Assembly: GCA_032158295.1 (NCBI GenBank)
Contig: CM063251.1
Coordinates: forward strand, 9,029,016-9,093,015
Reading direction: 5' to 3'
Length of the DNA: 64,000 nucleotides
From: Pycnopodia helianthoides
Lineage: Eukaryota > Echinodermata > Asteroidea > Forcipulatida > Asteriidae
The notes beneath the pieces are model-generated. The model searched no databases. It was not told the origin of the DNA and saw nothing but the letters and a program-made list of their open reading frames with translations. Both the position numbers and the translations under genes were made by a program. Shown in pieces: positions 49,144-62,683 of this stretch (position 1 is its first letter; every line of letters starts with the position of its first letter).

Positions 49144-51383
49144 AGAAGATGATTAAAACATAACATACATTGTATATAGATGCAAGTATGTCCAATATTT
49201 CCACCTCAAATACTCCTAAATAAACTTTCCGTAATTCTACATACTTGTACTTTTTTGAGGGAAATTAATAGATAATGTTTTTACAGCAATTTCATATTCA
49301 GTTATCAGAAACTTGGTCAAATAAAAGGAACAAATACCCCAAAGTATCAAATCACAATTACAGGACTCTTGAAATTCCTTATTCTATCAAAACAAATCTG
49401 TAGACTGAAACAACTTTCTTTTCCTACATATTCACAAGTCCTACGTAATCAAACTTATTATTATTATTATTATTTTGAACACATTTTAGATAAACCTTCA
49501 AATGTTCTTGATTCTAACAGCAGGCATGAGAGTCGGCGATGATTTGCGAAATCCAAATGACACCCCCTACAACTCACCCCCCTGATTTTATATCAAATTC
49601 ACACTAAACTCGAAGACCACAAATTTGAAAGGGGAAAAAACGGAATTCCGGTTTAAACCGGAAGATTCTCATGCCTGTTACAGAGAGTTGCTATGTTTAT
49701 AGCTTTATTTGACCATTTCTTTAAAACATAAGATGTGTAAATTTTGCTAAGAGATTCTGAGACCAAAACAGGACAAGAACTCCCACAGAGTCCTAATTTC
49801 CACCCATGACTGTTCCAGATGCCAAACATTCAAAATATTGTCACCAATCATCCCACCCGCTTATAACACCAGTCACCTAAATTGTCCACTGGATGGGGTC
49901 TTGCCCGATCCAATTCATCCAATTTGGTCATACGTTCAATGCCCTCAAAAAATACCAAACCAAAAACAAAAACAGTAACTCGTCAATAAAATAAGAAGAA
50001 TGGTAAAGAAGTGAGGTACACTGTATGCATGCTTATGTAATTGAGTTTTACTATGTTAATTCTTCTGATGTTTGAATTAATTTATAACTTTTTGCATGTT
50101 GAAATACAAGAGAACTGAGCTCATTATTTAAAAAGCAGGAGTTGTGATGCATATTTTAATATTTTGTTAACAACTATTAATCACATGTAATGGCATGGAT
50201 GTACACATTTAATTTTTGTAAAAAAAAAGAGTAAAAATAATGTAGTTTTACTAATTCACAATGGAAGAACTAGATAAAATAATACAAAACAGTATATTTC
50301 CCTTATATTGATATAACTCCATGTACAGGTATCTTAAATTACAGTGACCACATTCACAGCAAGTTCCATTACAAGAAAAAAAAACAATTCCAAAAGAAGA
50401 AAACAGAAAGCATGTACAATGCAGGCATAAATGCTTTTGAACTTTTTCAAAAAAGTGTAGGCTTAACATGTAAAACATACTTTAGCTGAGGTATTAATGA
50501 AACCAGCACATCTCTACTTGGACTTTAATGGCTACAATCATGAACCAACCTGTAAGATTAAGTAAAAAAAACCGTGTCCTAATTAAAAGACTTGGGCTAT
50601 GGCCGTTGCCATTGGCTACAGTGACAACATAAAGCTTTTACAGCATCTGGCCATGGCCACAGCCAAAGCTAATTTGGATAGGACCTACATGTACATGCAT
50701 GTCTCAAATAAAAAGCTTTCTTTATGAAGTAAAATGAATTAAATAGCACATGTGATTAACCACTAAATTATCTTCAATTTCTTCAATTCATGAATCAAGA
50801 GGAACATCCATTTCTAACACTTCAATTTATAAATAAGATCTCAACCATGAAAAAAAAAAAAAAAAAAAAACTGAAGTTGAACTTCTGTTGTGTCAGTAGC
50901 CTAAGTTAATGTTGAATACAATTGCTAAAGCTACAATCTTTGTTTTTTTCTAAAAAGAGCATCAGGGTCATGAAGTATTGCATTACGAAAGGACACCTTG
51001 AAAGTGACTTTTCTGCAGTACTTCCAAGACAGAAGCACACAACAGTAGAAGATGCCACTGCACCAACAGCCACTTGGGTTGGGATAGTATTGCTTGACAA
51101 CAATATGGATTCATATTTAAGATGAGGTGATGCGTGGTTTCTCCTTACCAAATCATAACTAACATTTTAGAAATTGCAACAACTATCTTCTATCTTCGTT
51201 TACTTTTGTTAAAAACAGAAAATCCAATCAATCAATTTATGATCATGGCAATCCAAGAAAGATACCTTTGAATAGGTGTTCCTTCCCGTAACGAAACATG
51301 CAAATTGAAAACAACAAGAAGAAGCAAATCAAATCTTATTGCAATACTTAAAAGGAGGCAGACTTGTTTAGCATTAAGTTGAC
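49144..51383. other. Intron sequence without firm features
   Basis: Holds an ATT microsatellite (49457-49473), a poly(A) run and an exon-like segment at 49877-49943 that fails on codon phase. Otherwise unremarkable AT-rich intron. Confidence 0.5.
50850..50870. repeat. Poly(A) run of about 21 bp
   Basis: A pure A run preceded by ACCATG and followed by CTGAAGTTG. It could be the tail of a small retroposon, but no body with an identifiable origin was recognised next to it. Confidence 0.8.
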
Positions 51384-51450
51384 CTGTTCACCAAGGGCAG
51401 ATCCCGACGTTGTTGGGCATTTCTGATAGACATGGCAAGATACTTTGTAA
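51384..51450 (-). CDS. Possible E-protein exon ending SGSALGEQ
   Basis: This is a 67-nt segment with acceptor CACTAACACAG and donor GAACAG followed by GTCAAC. Entered in phase 2 it reads YKVSCHVYQKCPTTSGSALG then EQ, and leaves in phase 0, in frame with the IYSADHT exon at 48682. Vertebrate family members have a TGDALGKALAS block immediately before IYSxDHT, so the terminal SGSALGEQ is a partial match at the right place. The remainder is unusually Cys-rich for this region and the acceptor has a weak pyrimidine tract. It may be an optional exon or a false one. Confidence 0.3.
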
Positions 51451-54339
51451 CTGTGTTAGTGTAGGAAACCATATGATAGAACTAATATTGGAGTAGTGCA
51501 ATTTCAGATGGCGTGCAACTGATATATCATCAACATATTGAATTGAAATTATTGACAAGTACACACGCAAACAGACTGCTTCATTTCAAAACATGGCTGG
51601 CAGCATTTTTCAACCTGTGTCTGGAACAATTACAACATGATTAGACTGCACATAACGCAATACTAGTGTCAACAGAAACCAGGTCATTCTCTTTTAGGCA
51701 GGTTTTATCAATTGGGTAGTGATTCTTTAGGGGAGGGGTTTGTGTTTAGTTAGTTTGAAGGTTCACCAGCTAAAAAAAACACTCAATTCCTTTCATTCAT
51801 ACTTCAAATACACCTACATGTTCACTTTCCATCGCTACCAATTCTAAAAAACTTTGTTCATCTCACTCCATCTCTTACCACCAAAAGGAAAAAAAATCAC
51901 ACAAAATGGAAACTACCAAGCCAATATTTTCCTACCTATGGATAGATGGTATGAAAAAGTACACTTGTAACACTTTGTTAATTTAAACTGATATTAAGAC
52001 ACAAGTTGAAACAGAATGATCCCCTCCCTCATAAGAACCCAGTACCCATTTATGACTTGTATCTGTTTATGTATGTCGATGGTGTAAACTCATTTCCCAA
52101 TTGTAGAAGTAGTTTTGCTAATGTCCTCATTGGTTTTGTATACATCGCTCTCCACTGTGAAGTTGGTTTCAAAGAACAATGCAAACAAGGTCAAAATATT
52201 ACCAGGTTTGTAAATTTGGGGATATGAAAAGGTCATTCACCTCTCTCAATCTCCTCACAAATTTAGAAAAGTTTAACCATATGAACTAAATAGTTTTCTA
52301 GGCCGTGTTAATCAAGGTAGATAGAGTAAATGTGGTAGTTGTAAATACCCTGACTTACTGTGGTTATCATCATTGGTCCTCTCATACTTACATGTATGGC
52401 CTACCATAAGCTTTGGAATTTAAGCCATTGCACATATGAAAGTCATTCAAATAAGATTCAGATGTGTAATAAGACTCATGTGTAATGGTCATGCATAAGC
52501 CACATCGCTATATAAGCCACATAAAAAAACACAAAATTTAAAGCATTGCTATGCAATGTACATTTAAGCTGCATCAAAACACAAAGTCAGACATTAATGG
52601 TCCCCAAATACCAATGAAAACATGGGTGGGCGAGTCAAAATCCTTCTTTTTGTAGTTTGCCAGGACAGTGGACATGTTGTAACTAGTCATAGTAATTGTG
52701 TGATCTGTGGAGAGTAGAAGGAACTATTCAGAGTAACCAATATTTACACATAACAAAAAACTATTTAAAAAAACAAAACCAATGAAAATGAAAACAATAT
52801 TTAAAACACCACATGGAATCTTTCAGACCATCTGTGCTGTTTTGTTGGTCCAGTCCAATGTTTCGCAGTTGACCTCATCTCACATCAGGTGATAGAAAAA
52901 CATTTACAAAGTGCACCAGGTAGGTGGCTTGTCGGCAAGACTTGTGAGAAATGTGACTTAAGTTTGAGATTATTTCTGGCCCATTGTTTAATATAAATGT
53001 TGAACAATATGTTGGAGTAAGACAAATCTGCACGTTGCTCTGTAAGCCACCCAGAATCCAAGTCAGGGAACCTTTGTTTATCTTGGAAATCAATGTATAA
53101 GAAGAGGACAATATTCAAAAAGTTGTAGTAAACATGCTTGCAACCTTCAAATGAGTATCGAACAATACACTACTGAGTTAAGCACACACTTTGACAATTG
53201 CACTAGCAAATAGAGCACAGTTAGAGTACAGTCTTGAAATGTGAATTTGCAACTGTTTTTTAAATTATTTGTTAATGTAATTAAACAGGTCAGAATCAGA
53301 CAGTTTAGCCTGATCCACCCAAGCATCAGCCTGTTGCTGTATAAGTCATCCTTTGCCTGCTCAAAATGCAGTAGAAATAATGAAAAATAACTATTAATAT
53401 GTAGCCCAAACCCTTTTGCACCAATTCTTGACATTGTTTGATCCATATCTGAACTTAAAGCACTGCCTCCATAGCAGTGGCAATGACATGAAGAATTATC
53501 GCCACATAACTTTAGTTATTGTGGTCTTAAACACTGCCAAAATCACATGAAATTAGTAAAAGCTTAAAACAGCTATAAATTTGACCAGCATCTGCAACGT
53601 TCAATACTTGTCTTTTCAACGATCCAGAACTGCCCAACGCGAGTTTCCATGTATTTAAGTTTTGAAGATACAATAGCACTGCTGTAGCTGTAGCAAGAAC
53701 ATGAAGGCTACAATGTAATGTTGTGGCCTCATTACAGGCAAGACACCGTTTCTAATTCTCTTGTATAACTAAGAGTAAAAATGTCCCAAAACGAATGTTT
53801 ACCTTCAGCAGCCTGAAAATGTTTATTTGGGTTAGATAGATGATCAAAAGAGGTGCTACATGTAATTGATTGAATACTAGAGTTTCCCCAAGGTTGTTAA
53901 TCCCGATCATTGAACAATGGTTCCAAATGAGATGCAAACAATGGAGAGGGTTCCATCATTTTCAACAATCCAGTAATATATGTCATGTCTTCAAACAAGA
54001 TACCTATTCATCAAGTTTGTCAGCATTTGATGAACACTTTTCAGTTAAATAGCGCATGAAGGGTTCATTCTACAGTATAGGCGACAGCTTAATCAAAAGA
54101 AAAGAAATTTCAACAGTCTTCTTTTGGGCATTGATCATACAATTGAAAAGCTTTTAAATTTGCTTTAAAATGGCAAAAATGCCATATCATAAATATTAAA
54201 AAAATGATGTGGTAATTTTCTGTTGTAACACCCACAAGATTTTGCTGCTATCTCACGTTTGCACGTAAACATTCAATACTTTGACTTTTACCAATGAAAA
54301 TCAATGTCCTGAACACTGCGATTGCAACTGCTGCTTTAC

Positions 54340-54365
54340 CTTGACTGGCAAGTTGACGTCTTCAA
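54340..54365 (-). CDS. Possible 26-nt micro-exon of the E-protein gene
   Basis: The segment has an acceptor (ATTGAAAACAG) and a donor (TCAAG followed by GTAAAG). It reads LKTSTCQS, entering in phase 0 and leaving in phase 2. That is exactly the conversion needed to join 55255-55408 (ends phase 0) to the 51384-51450 candidate (enters phase 2). The phase fit is suggestive. The cysteine and lack of any family motif are not, and direct splicing of 55255 to 48682 is equally in frame. Confidence 0.25.
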
Positions 54366-55254
54366 CTGTTTTCAATAATGTAAAGTTTTTTTTACAATAA
54401 GTTAATTAAATCAAGACAGTTTTATCAGTTAAATTTTGTGTACTTTTATGTAATGTTCGGTGCAGCAAACTCTTTCGTGTGCAAACTGCAAGCACATTCA
54501 TACACATTGAAATAATCATGAACTAACTAACAATGCCATGCTGATTTCAGGAAAATGGACTAGTCCAGCAGACCCCCCATTATCAAGAGTCGACTGTATT
54601 TCCATATCTATTTATCAAGAAATTATATCAATCAAATAAGTGGCCTGTGTCCATCAATCATAACCTTGTATGTAAGAGAACATTGTTATAAGGACCGCTA
54701 GTTTCTCCAGTTTTGATGCAACTTAAAAAATGTATCACATTCAGTAATCATCTACTCCAACTAAGAGAATTTCAACCAGAATTTTGTTTTATGAGTGATT
54801 GGTGCATCCACTTACATATTTGATATGTTTGAACTTAGTATTTGATTTTGAATAATAATTGAACTGTCCACAAGAAATGTTTGAAGTAGAGTACCAGAGT
54901 GCGATCTTCTATTCCTCCAAACCAATATTGTACAAATCAAAAATTGTATCTAAGTCAAGCTGTTCAAAAACTTTACATAAAATTTCCTACATTGTACCAT
55001 ACCACCATGTGATTGTACCAATCACTGAATCAGATACAGCCAGGAGAGTTGTGGTCATAGCCATACAAAAGGTTTGACTGGCTTTAATTTTTTAAGGTCA
55101 AATAATCCTGGTCACTCGAAATTTAATTGTTGAAACTGGACATACAATATCAATCACACACAAAAACTGAACATAATGGTCCTTTGTTCAATACAAAACC
55201 CACAACAAAATATGAATGAATTATTGTTTTGTAGATGTATTGTTTTGGTCTTAC

Positions 55255-55408
55255 CCATGGATATCTAGGATGGCTAAAGCTGGGTACAAACATAGTTGGT
55301 TGTGTGTGAGAATGATGGTGCTGATATGCTGCAGCTGCTGCAGCAGATGCTGTCATTCCAGGCATGGTGTAACCACCATCAGCCTGCTGCATGTGGGAAG
55401 GAGCTGGT
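55255..55408 (-). CDS. E-protein middle activation-region exon, Ala/His/Met-rich
   Basis: This is a 154-nt internal exon on the minus strand. The acceptor ends GATGTATAG, with a consensus-like branch site (TGACTAAC) about 27 nt upstream. The donor is CCATGG followed by GTAAGA. It enters in phase 2 and leaves in phase 0. The product begins PAPSHMQQADGGYTMPGM, then a seven-alanine run with a tyrosine, HHHSHTQ, and ends SFSHPRYPW. This low-complexity Ser/Pro/His/Met-rich composition is typical of the poorly conserved region between the two activation domains of E-proteins. An ATG near its 5' edge has an in-frame TGA 12 nt before it, so the exon is better read as internal than as a start. Assignment to this gene rests on strand, phase, splice quality and composition rather than a family motif. 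Confidence 0.55.
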
Positions 55409-56193
55409 CTATACATCCAATCAGATCAGTTAGTCAACAAGGAGAAACAAGTCTTACAGCTCAAATGTTCACTCTAATGGTGCAAAACCACCAGGAGTCA
55501 GTAGTAGAGAACTTCCAGCACAAGGTATTAACTCCACAGTCCCCAGTGATCTCAGGATAATCAATGATTGGCAATATAGTGCTAGTATCACTATGCAATT
55601 CAACTAACTCTGTGATGAGTCACAACCTCCTCAAATCTCTACTACAGGCCAATGTGTTCTACAACTACCAATCCCGCATTTGGCTTTATGATGAACTTAA
55701 CTTGTACTGAAGACACCACTCCTCAGTCATTGCTCTCATTGGAACACTGGTTGGCCTGAAGCTAAGACAAATCAGCCAGTTGAAATCTGGAAGTGATCAG
55801 TGGAGCTGCCTCTGATTATGTAATCACTGTAATGCTTAACTCATGCAGACTGCTGGATGGGCAGAAACTGAACACTTTTTCTGTCTCTTTCTTGCCCTTC
55901 AATGCTGGCCAATTAAAGCAAACCACAAGTTGCTCTGAGGGTCATATGTTGGTCTATACTACTGATGTACATGTATATGCCTACATGCACCCTTCACCAC
56001 AGACTGTTCACCATCAATACTGTGTTAGTTTGTGTTATACCACACTCTCTACTTTTCACACAACTAGTTATGTTGTAATGCTGTCACATGGCATCATTTA
56101 AACCCAGGGAAGCCAAATAAAAACAATATCTGGAGCAACCTAGTGGTATAACTATAAGGATTGAAAAGACCAGAGCTCTTTCTTACAATTTAC

Positions 56194-56218
56194 CTACTCC
56201 CTCTGATAATGGTAGAAT
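56194..56218 (-). CDS. Possible 25-nt micro-exon of the E-protein gene
   Basis: The segment has an acceptor (GTTCTGTTATTGTATAG) and a donor (GAGTAG followed by GTAAAT). Entered in phase 1 it reads STIIRGS and leaves two bases, which is exactly what the 55255-55408 exon needs. No exon supplying the required phase-1 end upstream was identified. A 25-nt open stretch between plausible splice sites can easily arise by chance, so this is only a pointer. Confidence 0.15.
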
Positions 56219-56299
56219 CTATACAATAACAGAACTTGCATGGCGTCATATCATAAGGAGGTCCAACAGTTATCCAATGCAGTAGTCACTTTATTTCCT

Positions 56300-59200
56300 G
56301 AAGGTGACCTTGCAGAATGACCCTTCCACAGTAACTTAATTGGCCCTTTCCATTATCAACAGTGGGATATATAATGTAAAATGGTTTTCTAGTTAGACAT
56401 GCACATATTCACATATTTGCATGCTAAAAAAATACAAGCAAACAAAAACGAGTGAAACAAAAATAATTCAGCATGCTTATTGTATTGTAACAGATTGATA
56501 GTACTGCACAAGTACCATAGGCAATACTGTTTACTGAAGACCATCCCTTGGCTTAAAATGGACAGAGCCAAAGTCAGTGTGGTATCATCTTACAGCCAAG
56601 GTCTGGTTTTCTCATCATCCTGAATAAACCTTCATTTCCTGTGTACCAGGATCATATTACATGTCTATGGCCACCCCTTCCAGAACAAATGGACTACTCC
56701 CAACAAAGTTTATTGCTGATGCTATTATTATTTGGAATAACCCTCCATGGTATACCAAGGCTAGCTGGCTGGCTGACAGACCTGTGCTGAACCTTGCACT
56801 ATGGCTCTCTCAACGTATAGTACTAAACAACTGCAAAAAGTTACATTTACATGTGCAGTGCACAATCATAGAGATGTCAATGTAACAAAACATGTCATTT
56901 AGTTTAGGTTTGATAAAATAGTATCTAATTGTCCAAATGCTCTGGTTCTTCAAACAATTGGATGTTAATTTGTATATCAGGGTCAACACCTTTTTGAAGA
57001 CTTTATGTTATGATGAAACTTTAAAAATTACATTACAAGTCCTGTACATCACTGTAAACACAGGCCAATATGAACAAATTTCATCTAAATTGGTGGTCCC
57101 TTTTTATCGTAAAACCTTCAAAATGGTTTTGTAAGTGATTCTGTGCACTTTCAAATAACCTTTTTTAAATAAACAACACAAATTTTCAGGTTCTTCAAAT
57201 GCTTTATCATTGACTTTGACAATATTTCAGACAAAAACATTTATTAAAGGTTTATACTTAATATGAACTTTATAATCAATAAGCCTTCAGATTGAAATAA
57301 CCTTTGTTTTGACAGGAGTTACCAATCCAGTGATTTGTCTTTAAAATTGATTGTAATTTACAGAAACATAAAATTGTGAGCAACTGAGACTTGTTTGTCT
57401 TCTCAAATTTAACAGGGAAATACTTCTCTAGAGACTTTGTACTGATAGGAACTTTATAATCAGTGAGATTTCACATTGAAACTAATCCAATGTTTTCCTT
57501 GATAGCTACCAATCCTGTATATTTTTGAGAAGCACATTGGACAACACAACTATCTTATAAAAACGTTTTCTTTCTTTTTGCCGTATATTTAAAGGACAGG
57601 GTCTTTGGCAAAGAGTTGGAGAATATCTAAAGATGAGATTCTTTAGACGTTGGAGATTAGAAATAAGAAGGCTGTGCCACGTCCTTCCTTTCCACAGACA
57701 AAGTGATATTAAGATGACTGGGTGTGGTTTCCATACACAGGGATTTCAACAAGATTGGACTTGGGGGGGAAGAAAACTAGGAGATTAAAAGATCACAGCA
57801 GGAAGAACAAAGCCCAGATAAGCCTTAGAAAAATGGAAACATTGTGTGGCATTGACAGATGCATCAGGTCTGCATCAATTTGTGATCATTATTAAGCCAC
57901 TCAGTCTAAGAACAAGTTGTTGGAAGGGTGGGGACACTATACCTAGATAGATGTACTATGAACCTACTATATCCCACCAGGCGGTTTGTTCATGTTACAC
58001 ATCAATGGCTTGCAAAGAATGCCATACCAATGGTGAGTGACTCAAGTCTACAAGAATCTACATCTTATGAAAGTCCAACAATCAATGTTTTCACAAACAA
58101 AGGTGCTATTAATTTTTTATTTTACTTTTCTGTTTGTCTAATAGGTTGGTTTTTACCAATTTATGAGTCAAGTAATTTTTTTGTATCAGCCATGCGACAC
58201 CGGCCAATATACAGTATTTTTCTCTTTTTTTCTTTGGGCAATGGTCATCCGATAATTTTATGAACATATACAATTATATTTTTCCTTCCACATTCTTTAG
58301 CAAATTTTAGCCCGGCTTAATCACGTTCATCCTTGAACCATGCCATTCAAAAACAAAACCTATCAACTACCCTTTGAACCATAACTATAAAACAACATCA
58401 AATGTATTTATGTGAAAGTATGGTCTTGTTTAACTGTTCAAACCAAGGACTTGAAACAAATGGGACTAATAAGTCCTTAAAATATGATGCAGTAGTCCTG
58501 AGTTCATGCCTGTATACTAATCTTTAAAATATGTTAATATGTATCTTTACAAATGAACATTTATGTATTCATGTATATGTACTTGTAAAGTACACAGATA
58601 TATGTACACAAATTTTATACTAATTTGTTCAGTTTTTTGAACAGTAAATTCATTTCCTGGTGTTTCAATAAAAACATTATCCAACCAACCTGTGAACATT
58701 GTATCAAATTACATCAAGGTGATCCTCTTTTAGACAAAACAATGACAATTGGTCAATGTTTTTCAGAGATTTTGTACATGTGTTCAATATGTGCTTGTTT
58801 TGAATGCAGAAATCAAAATGATCAATGGTTGTATTTAGGCCTAAGGGATTTTGAAATGCTTTTTTATCCAGTATTTATACAAAACTATTTCTCCAGAGGA
58901 CTGATGTGAACATTTTAATTAATGTGCTTTCAAATTAATACTTTTACCAATCCTACACTTTGTCTTTAAAATTAACATTTTTGTAGAGTGGTCCAATGAA
59001 TACAGATTGCTGGATTAGAAGGTGCACATTAGTTTTTGTATCTTACTATCTTGAATGCTCACAATGTTGTATAATATGGGAATACATGTACATGATGCCA
59101 AGCTTACACTGAGGATATGACTTCAGGTCTACAGTTTGTACACTTACTCATAACACCTGAAAAGCAGGTAATAGTGAAAAACAATGCCTTGCAATCTATC

Positions 59201-61599
59201 ATCAAAGGAAAAACAGAACTTTATTGATTTAAGAACAAAATGAACTCCTGAACCCAACTATGATTTGCAGAAAAGCAAAGAAACAATTATTTATTGAAAG
59301 AAAATAGCAGTGTTAATGTAGGATTAGGGCTGGTGTAATAAAAAGGGAAATATCACTCATGATTCACATGGCCCAGAGAAATGTCAGGAAATCAGTTGAC
59401 TGTAGGCTAAGGCCATTAGGGCTTTAGGGATGTACTCTTACTTTAATGAATATGGCAAAGGGATGGAATGCTGCTTGATAGTATGCACCAAGGGTCATGC
59501 CAACAAACTCACAGGGATCAGCCAGACAAAAGCATGCATTCAAAGTTTCATTCTACGCACAATTGGCTAAAAAAGATAAGAAAGTTTAAAGATGGAAATG
59601 TGTTTTGGGGTGATAAGACAGAATGTATTCAGCTTTGTATATATGGAGTTATGATCTCATGCGCTATTATTTTCTTGTCTCTATGGCTGGGTAAATCCCA
59701 ATATTGAAGATATGGTGATAATAACTAGAGATGTGAACTAGAGATTGAGTTCATGAACAGACCATAATGCTTGCTGTTTGAGGACACCACTGTTTACATG
59801 AAATATTCACAAAGATAGTCAACTGATAATAAATTACATGTATGTATGTTCTCTATCCAGGCAGCCCTGTTATCACAAATGCATTATGTTTGCTAACACT
59901 TCCTTGATCAACATACTCAGATAACTTCTTGGATAGTTTGAGGTTTATCAATTTTAACTGATATTGTAGAGTATTTTAGAATTGCTAACTTTCTGAAGGT
60001 AGGAATCCTGCAACACCATGCAAAATGTTTTTTTTAAATAATAATTTAATTAAGACAAGATGCATATGATAGTACTTGTGTTTTAGTCCACTTCATTTTG
60101 AATGTTGATTAGCTATTTTAGGGGTTTGGACAATTTTAACGTCTCATGGGATAAAGCAATCAGAAACCATTCAATGATTAGTGCCATTCCATTAAACCCA
60201 AGTTACATTCATTTATCAAAAAATAATTAACATTGAGTAATTTAATTTTGAGAGCTCACTGATCACAAGGTTCATACCCAAACCAAACCTGCATGTCAGT
60301 ATTTCCATCTGAAATACTGTCAAAGTTAATAAAATACAATTTTAAAAATAAAAGAATCACCATTGCTTGTATACTGTGCAAATTGCACCACATCTCCTCT
60401 CAATACTTTAATGTTTATAAATTGGATGCCATTCAAAGTTTTCTCTTTCACATCATCCATGTGTAAAGTACAGTATACATATTGTTTCTGTAAAAAAAGT
60501 TGTAATACCATTGAACAAGATTGATACATGTATGTTCAAATTATTACTATTACTTTTATCATAAAGTGCAAAAAATCTGACAAAACCGGCAGGTTTTTGT
60601 TTTTATCTCTCAAAAAGATTTAAAAGATCAACAGAGTTTATGAAGTTTTCATAGGTTGGTTGGATGTTGTGTTTATTAAAACTCTGAGGATTAAAATAGA
60701 TTGACATTTACCAATGTTATAATATATAAATATTTAATAAAAGAAAAGCATGGCTAATTTCATGCTTCATTAATGTAAACACAGTTTGACTTGGTCAACG
60801 TCATCTAAATATGCTTTGCAGTCTCATTGGAAAGATGTCAATAGTCAACTGTTTTCCAGTTAGTCTGTTAAGTCTTGAATAATGATGCTGTGGAAACTAG
60901 ACAGACCGGACATCAGACTCCACAATTGTATATTGTATTTGTATCTTAACGGCATGTTGTGAACAGGTTTAGGTCAATGAGGTCAATGCCATATTCAGAT
61001 GTACATGTGTATTCAGTCAATCTTTAAACAGTCTTTATATTTGCACAAAGGGTAATCTCAAAATCAAACTAAGTTTTGTTTTACAGTGGTTCTGCAATGG
61101 ACATGTTTCTAGAGCAATGTTCTTCACTCTTCTAGCAAACCATGACTCTAAGACATTATTAAAAGACACAAAATATTAGGACAGGGAATTTTTGTTCAAC
61201 AATCTTGAGCATTTGGCCGGATTGGAACACATTTAATTTAAGATTCCTTTGGCTTGTTTCAATTCAAATCATCTAATAAATGGTTTTAAAAGCACAACAG
61301 GAGCACAGCATTTATTTTTGCTTGGCAGAGGCACTTTGGCTTTACAGGACCTGTCTTAATATTCTGGGATGGTTCAACACAAGTACGGTTTGACTTAAAT
61401 TATCAGTCAATTGGTGTGTTGACTCAAAACAATTCCAACTAGGTGTACACAACTAAGGGATATTGATATTCTTGTAACTTATCTGGTATGAATTGATACA
61501 AAATCAAGTTACATAACTAGTTTGAAATGATTCCCAAAGCCCCAAATCATGGAACAAATCATAATTGACTAATAGGATCTAAATCCTGGATCCAAATAT
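56300..61599. other. Intron sequence without recognised genes
   Basis: Lies within the E-protein gene if the 62684 exon is genuine. The exon or exons linking 62684 to 55408 should be here (or at 56194) but were not found. Contains the diverged duplication near 57.4 kb and chance open frames. Confidence 0.5.
57230..57570. repeat. Diverged tandem duplication, period about 180 bp
   Basis: GAACTTTATAATCAATAAGC ... GAGTTACCAATCC (57265-57335) recurs as GGAACTTTATAATCAGTGAG ... AGCTACCAATCC (57449-57513). Similar scraps appear near 58930-58970. No function is evident. Confidence 0.5.
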
Positions 61600-62290
61600 C
61601 TGCAAACAAAATTCAAGACAGTAATATTCGAATTGGTAATTCCAACATCAAATCTTAAACTACTGTCCGCAACCTTGGAATATTCTGTGATAATAACTTG
61701 ATAATGGCAGACCATGTAGAGAAAGTTTGACTTTCTGCATTTTAAAAACTTTGGAATGTAAGTTCTATCCTGAAATATTGTCTGATGAGTCAGCTGCCAT
61801 ACTTGCCTACATGCTTTGATTAGCTCATTTTTAGACAACGGCAATGCCCTCTTACAACACTGTATTTATAGTACATGCAAAAGTCTTCTTAATAAACCCC
61901 AGTACATGCAAAATGCTACTACACATGTTTTTTCAAACTCTCAAAAAATTTGACCACATAACTTCTACATTCAGAAATCTTCACATGCTCCCACCTTGTC
62001 AAAGAATTGAATTTATAATCCTGTTTTTTACTTTGAAGATCTGTAAATGGACTTGCCCATCATGTTATATTAACCGTCTCCTTGTATCTTATATTCCATC
62101 CCAGTCACTTAGATCTTTTAACAAAGTGCCTAGAGGGCAACAGTACCTTTTCATCTGCTGTACCTAAACTATGGAACTCTTTACCTATTCATATTTGCTG
62201 TTTTACCTTGATTGGTATGTTCAAAACCAAGTTAAAGACTCTCACATTCACATCTGCTTACAATGTATAATTTTATTCATTACTGTTGAT
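61600..62290 (+). mobile_element. C-terminal remnant of a CR1/L2-type LINE
   Basis: Frames shift, but the order matches the C-terminal third of LINE ORF2: VRNLGIFCDNNLIMADH near 61670-61710, SFLDNGNALL near 61830, SHAPTLSKN-type (LHWLP equivalent) near 61985, NRLLVSYIPSQSLRSFNK near 62070-62120, then LWNSLPIHI and MFKTKLKTL near 62170-62240. Numerous stops and frameshifts are present. It lies on the plus strand, antisense to the E-protein gene. Confidence 0.7.
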
Positions 62291-62683
62291 TTTAATCCTT
62301 TGTTTTTCTGCACCTCAGAATAGGTTACTTATTTAGACAGCGCATTATAAACGCTATTATTAGTTATTCCTTAGACCCCAATAATTAACAATGTAATTTG
62401 ATCTCTTAAAACCAAGTTATACAATAAATTTGGAATGATGTCTTAAACCTGAGAACTATAACTACAGTATAATTAAAAATAACCCCGTATAAAAACACAA
62501 AAACAAAATCAACCTCTTCAGTATTAAGATCCCGACTTTAAATTGATCCCCTTAACCAAAATAATATAACCAATTTGAATTGATCCCCTAAACCCAAACA
62601 AATTCAATTGAGGCAATCCTTTGACAACAACAAGCTGTAAAAACGACTACAATTTCCTTTGTGAGTGCACATGTAATACTTAC

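Noticed and set aside
49877..49943. Minus-strand exon-like segment reading IERMTKLDELDRARPHPVDNL with a good donor
   Set aside because: It enters in phase 0 and leaves in phase 1, so it cannot be inserted between the phase-0 E-protein junctions around it. Its acceptor ends GAG and the peptide matches no family motif.
55793..56101. 102-codon plus-strand open frame
   Set aside because: No motif or homology recognised, and no splice or promoter context. The surrounding sequence looks like decayed non-coding DNA.
59460..59580. Strong minus-strand acceptor (CTTTCTTATCTTTTTTAG) suggesting a missing E-protein exon
   Set aside because: All three frames after it meet stops within 30 nt and no suitable donor lies before them.
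60326..60529. Minus-strand frame with QFAQYTSNG resembling the QYYQYSSNN of TCF4
   Set aside because: In vertebrates that block precedes RRRPLHSS, but here it lies downstream of the RRPFLSS exon, and no acceptor with a pyrimidine tract is in phase. Treated as coincidence.
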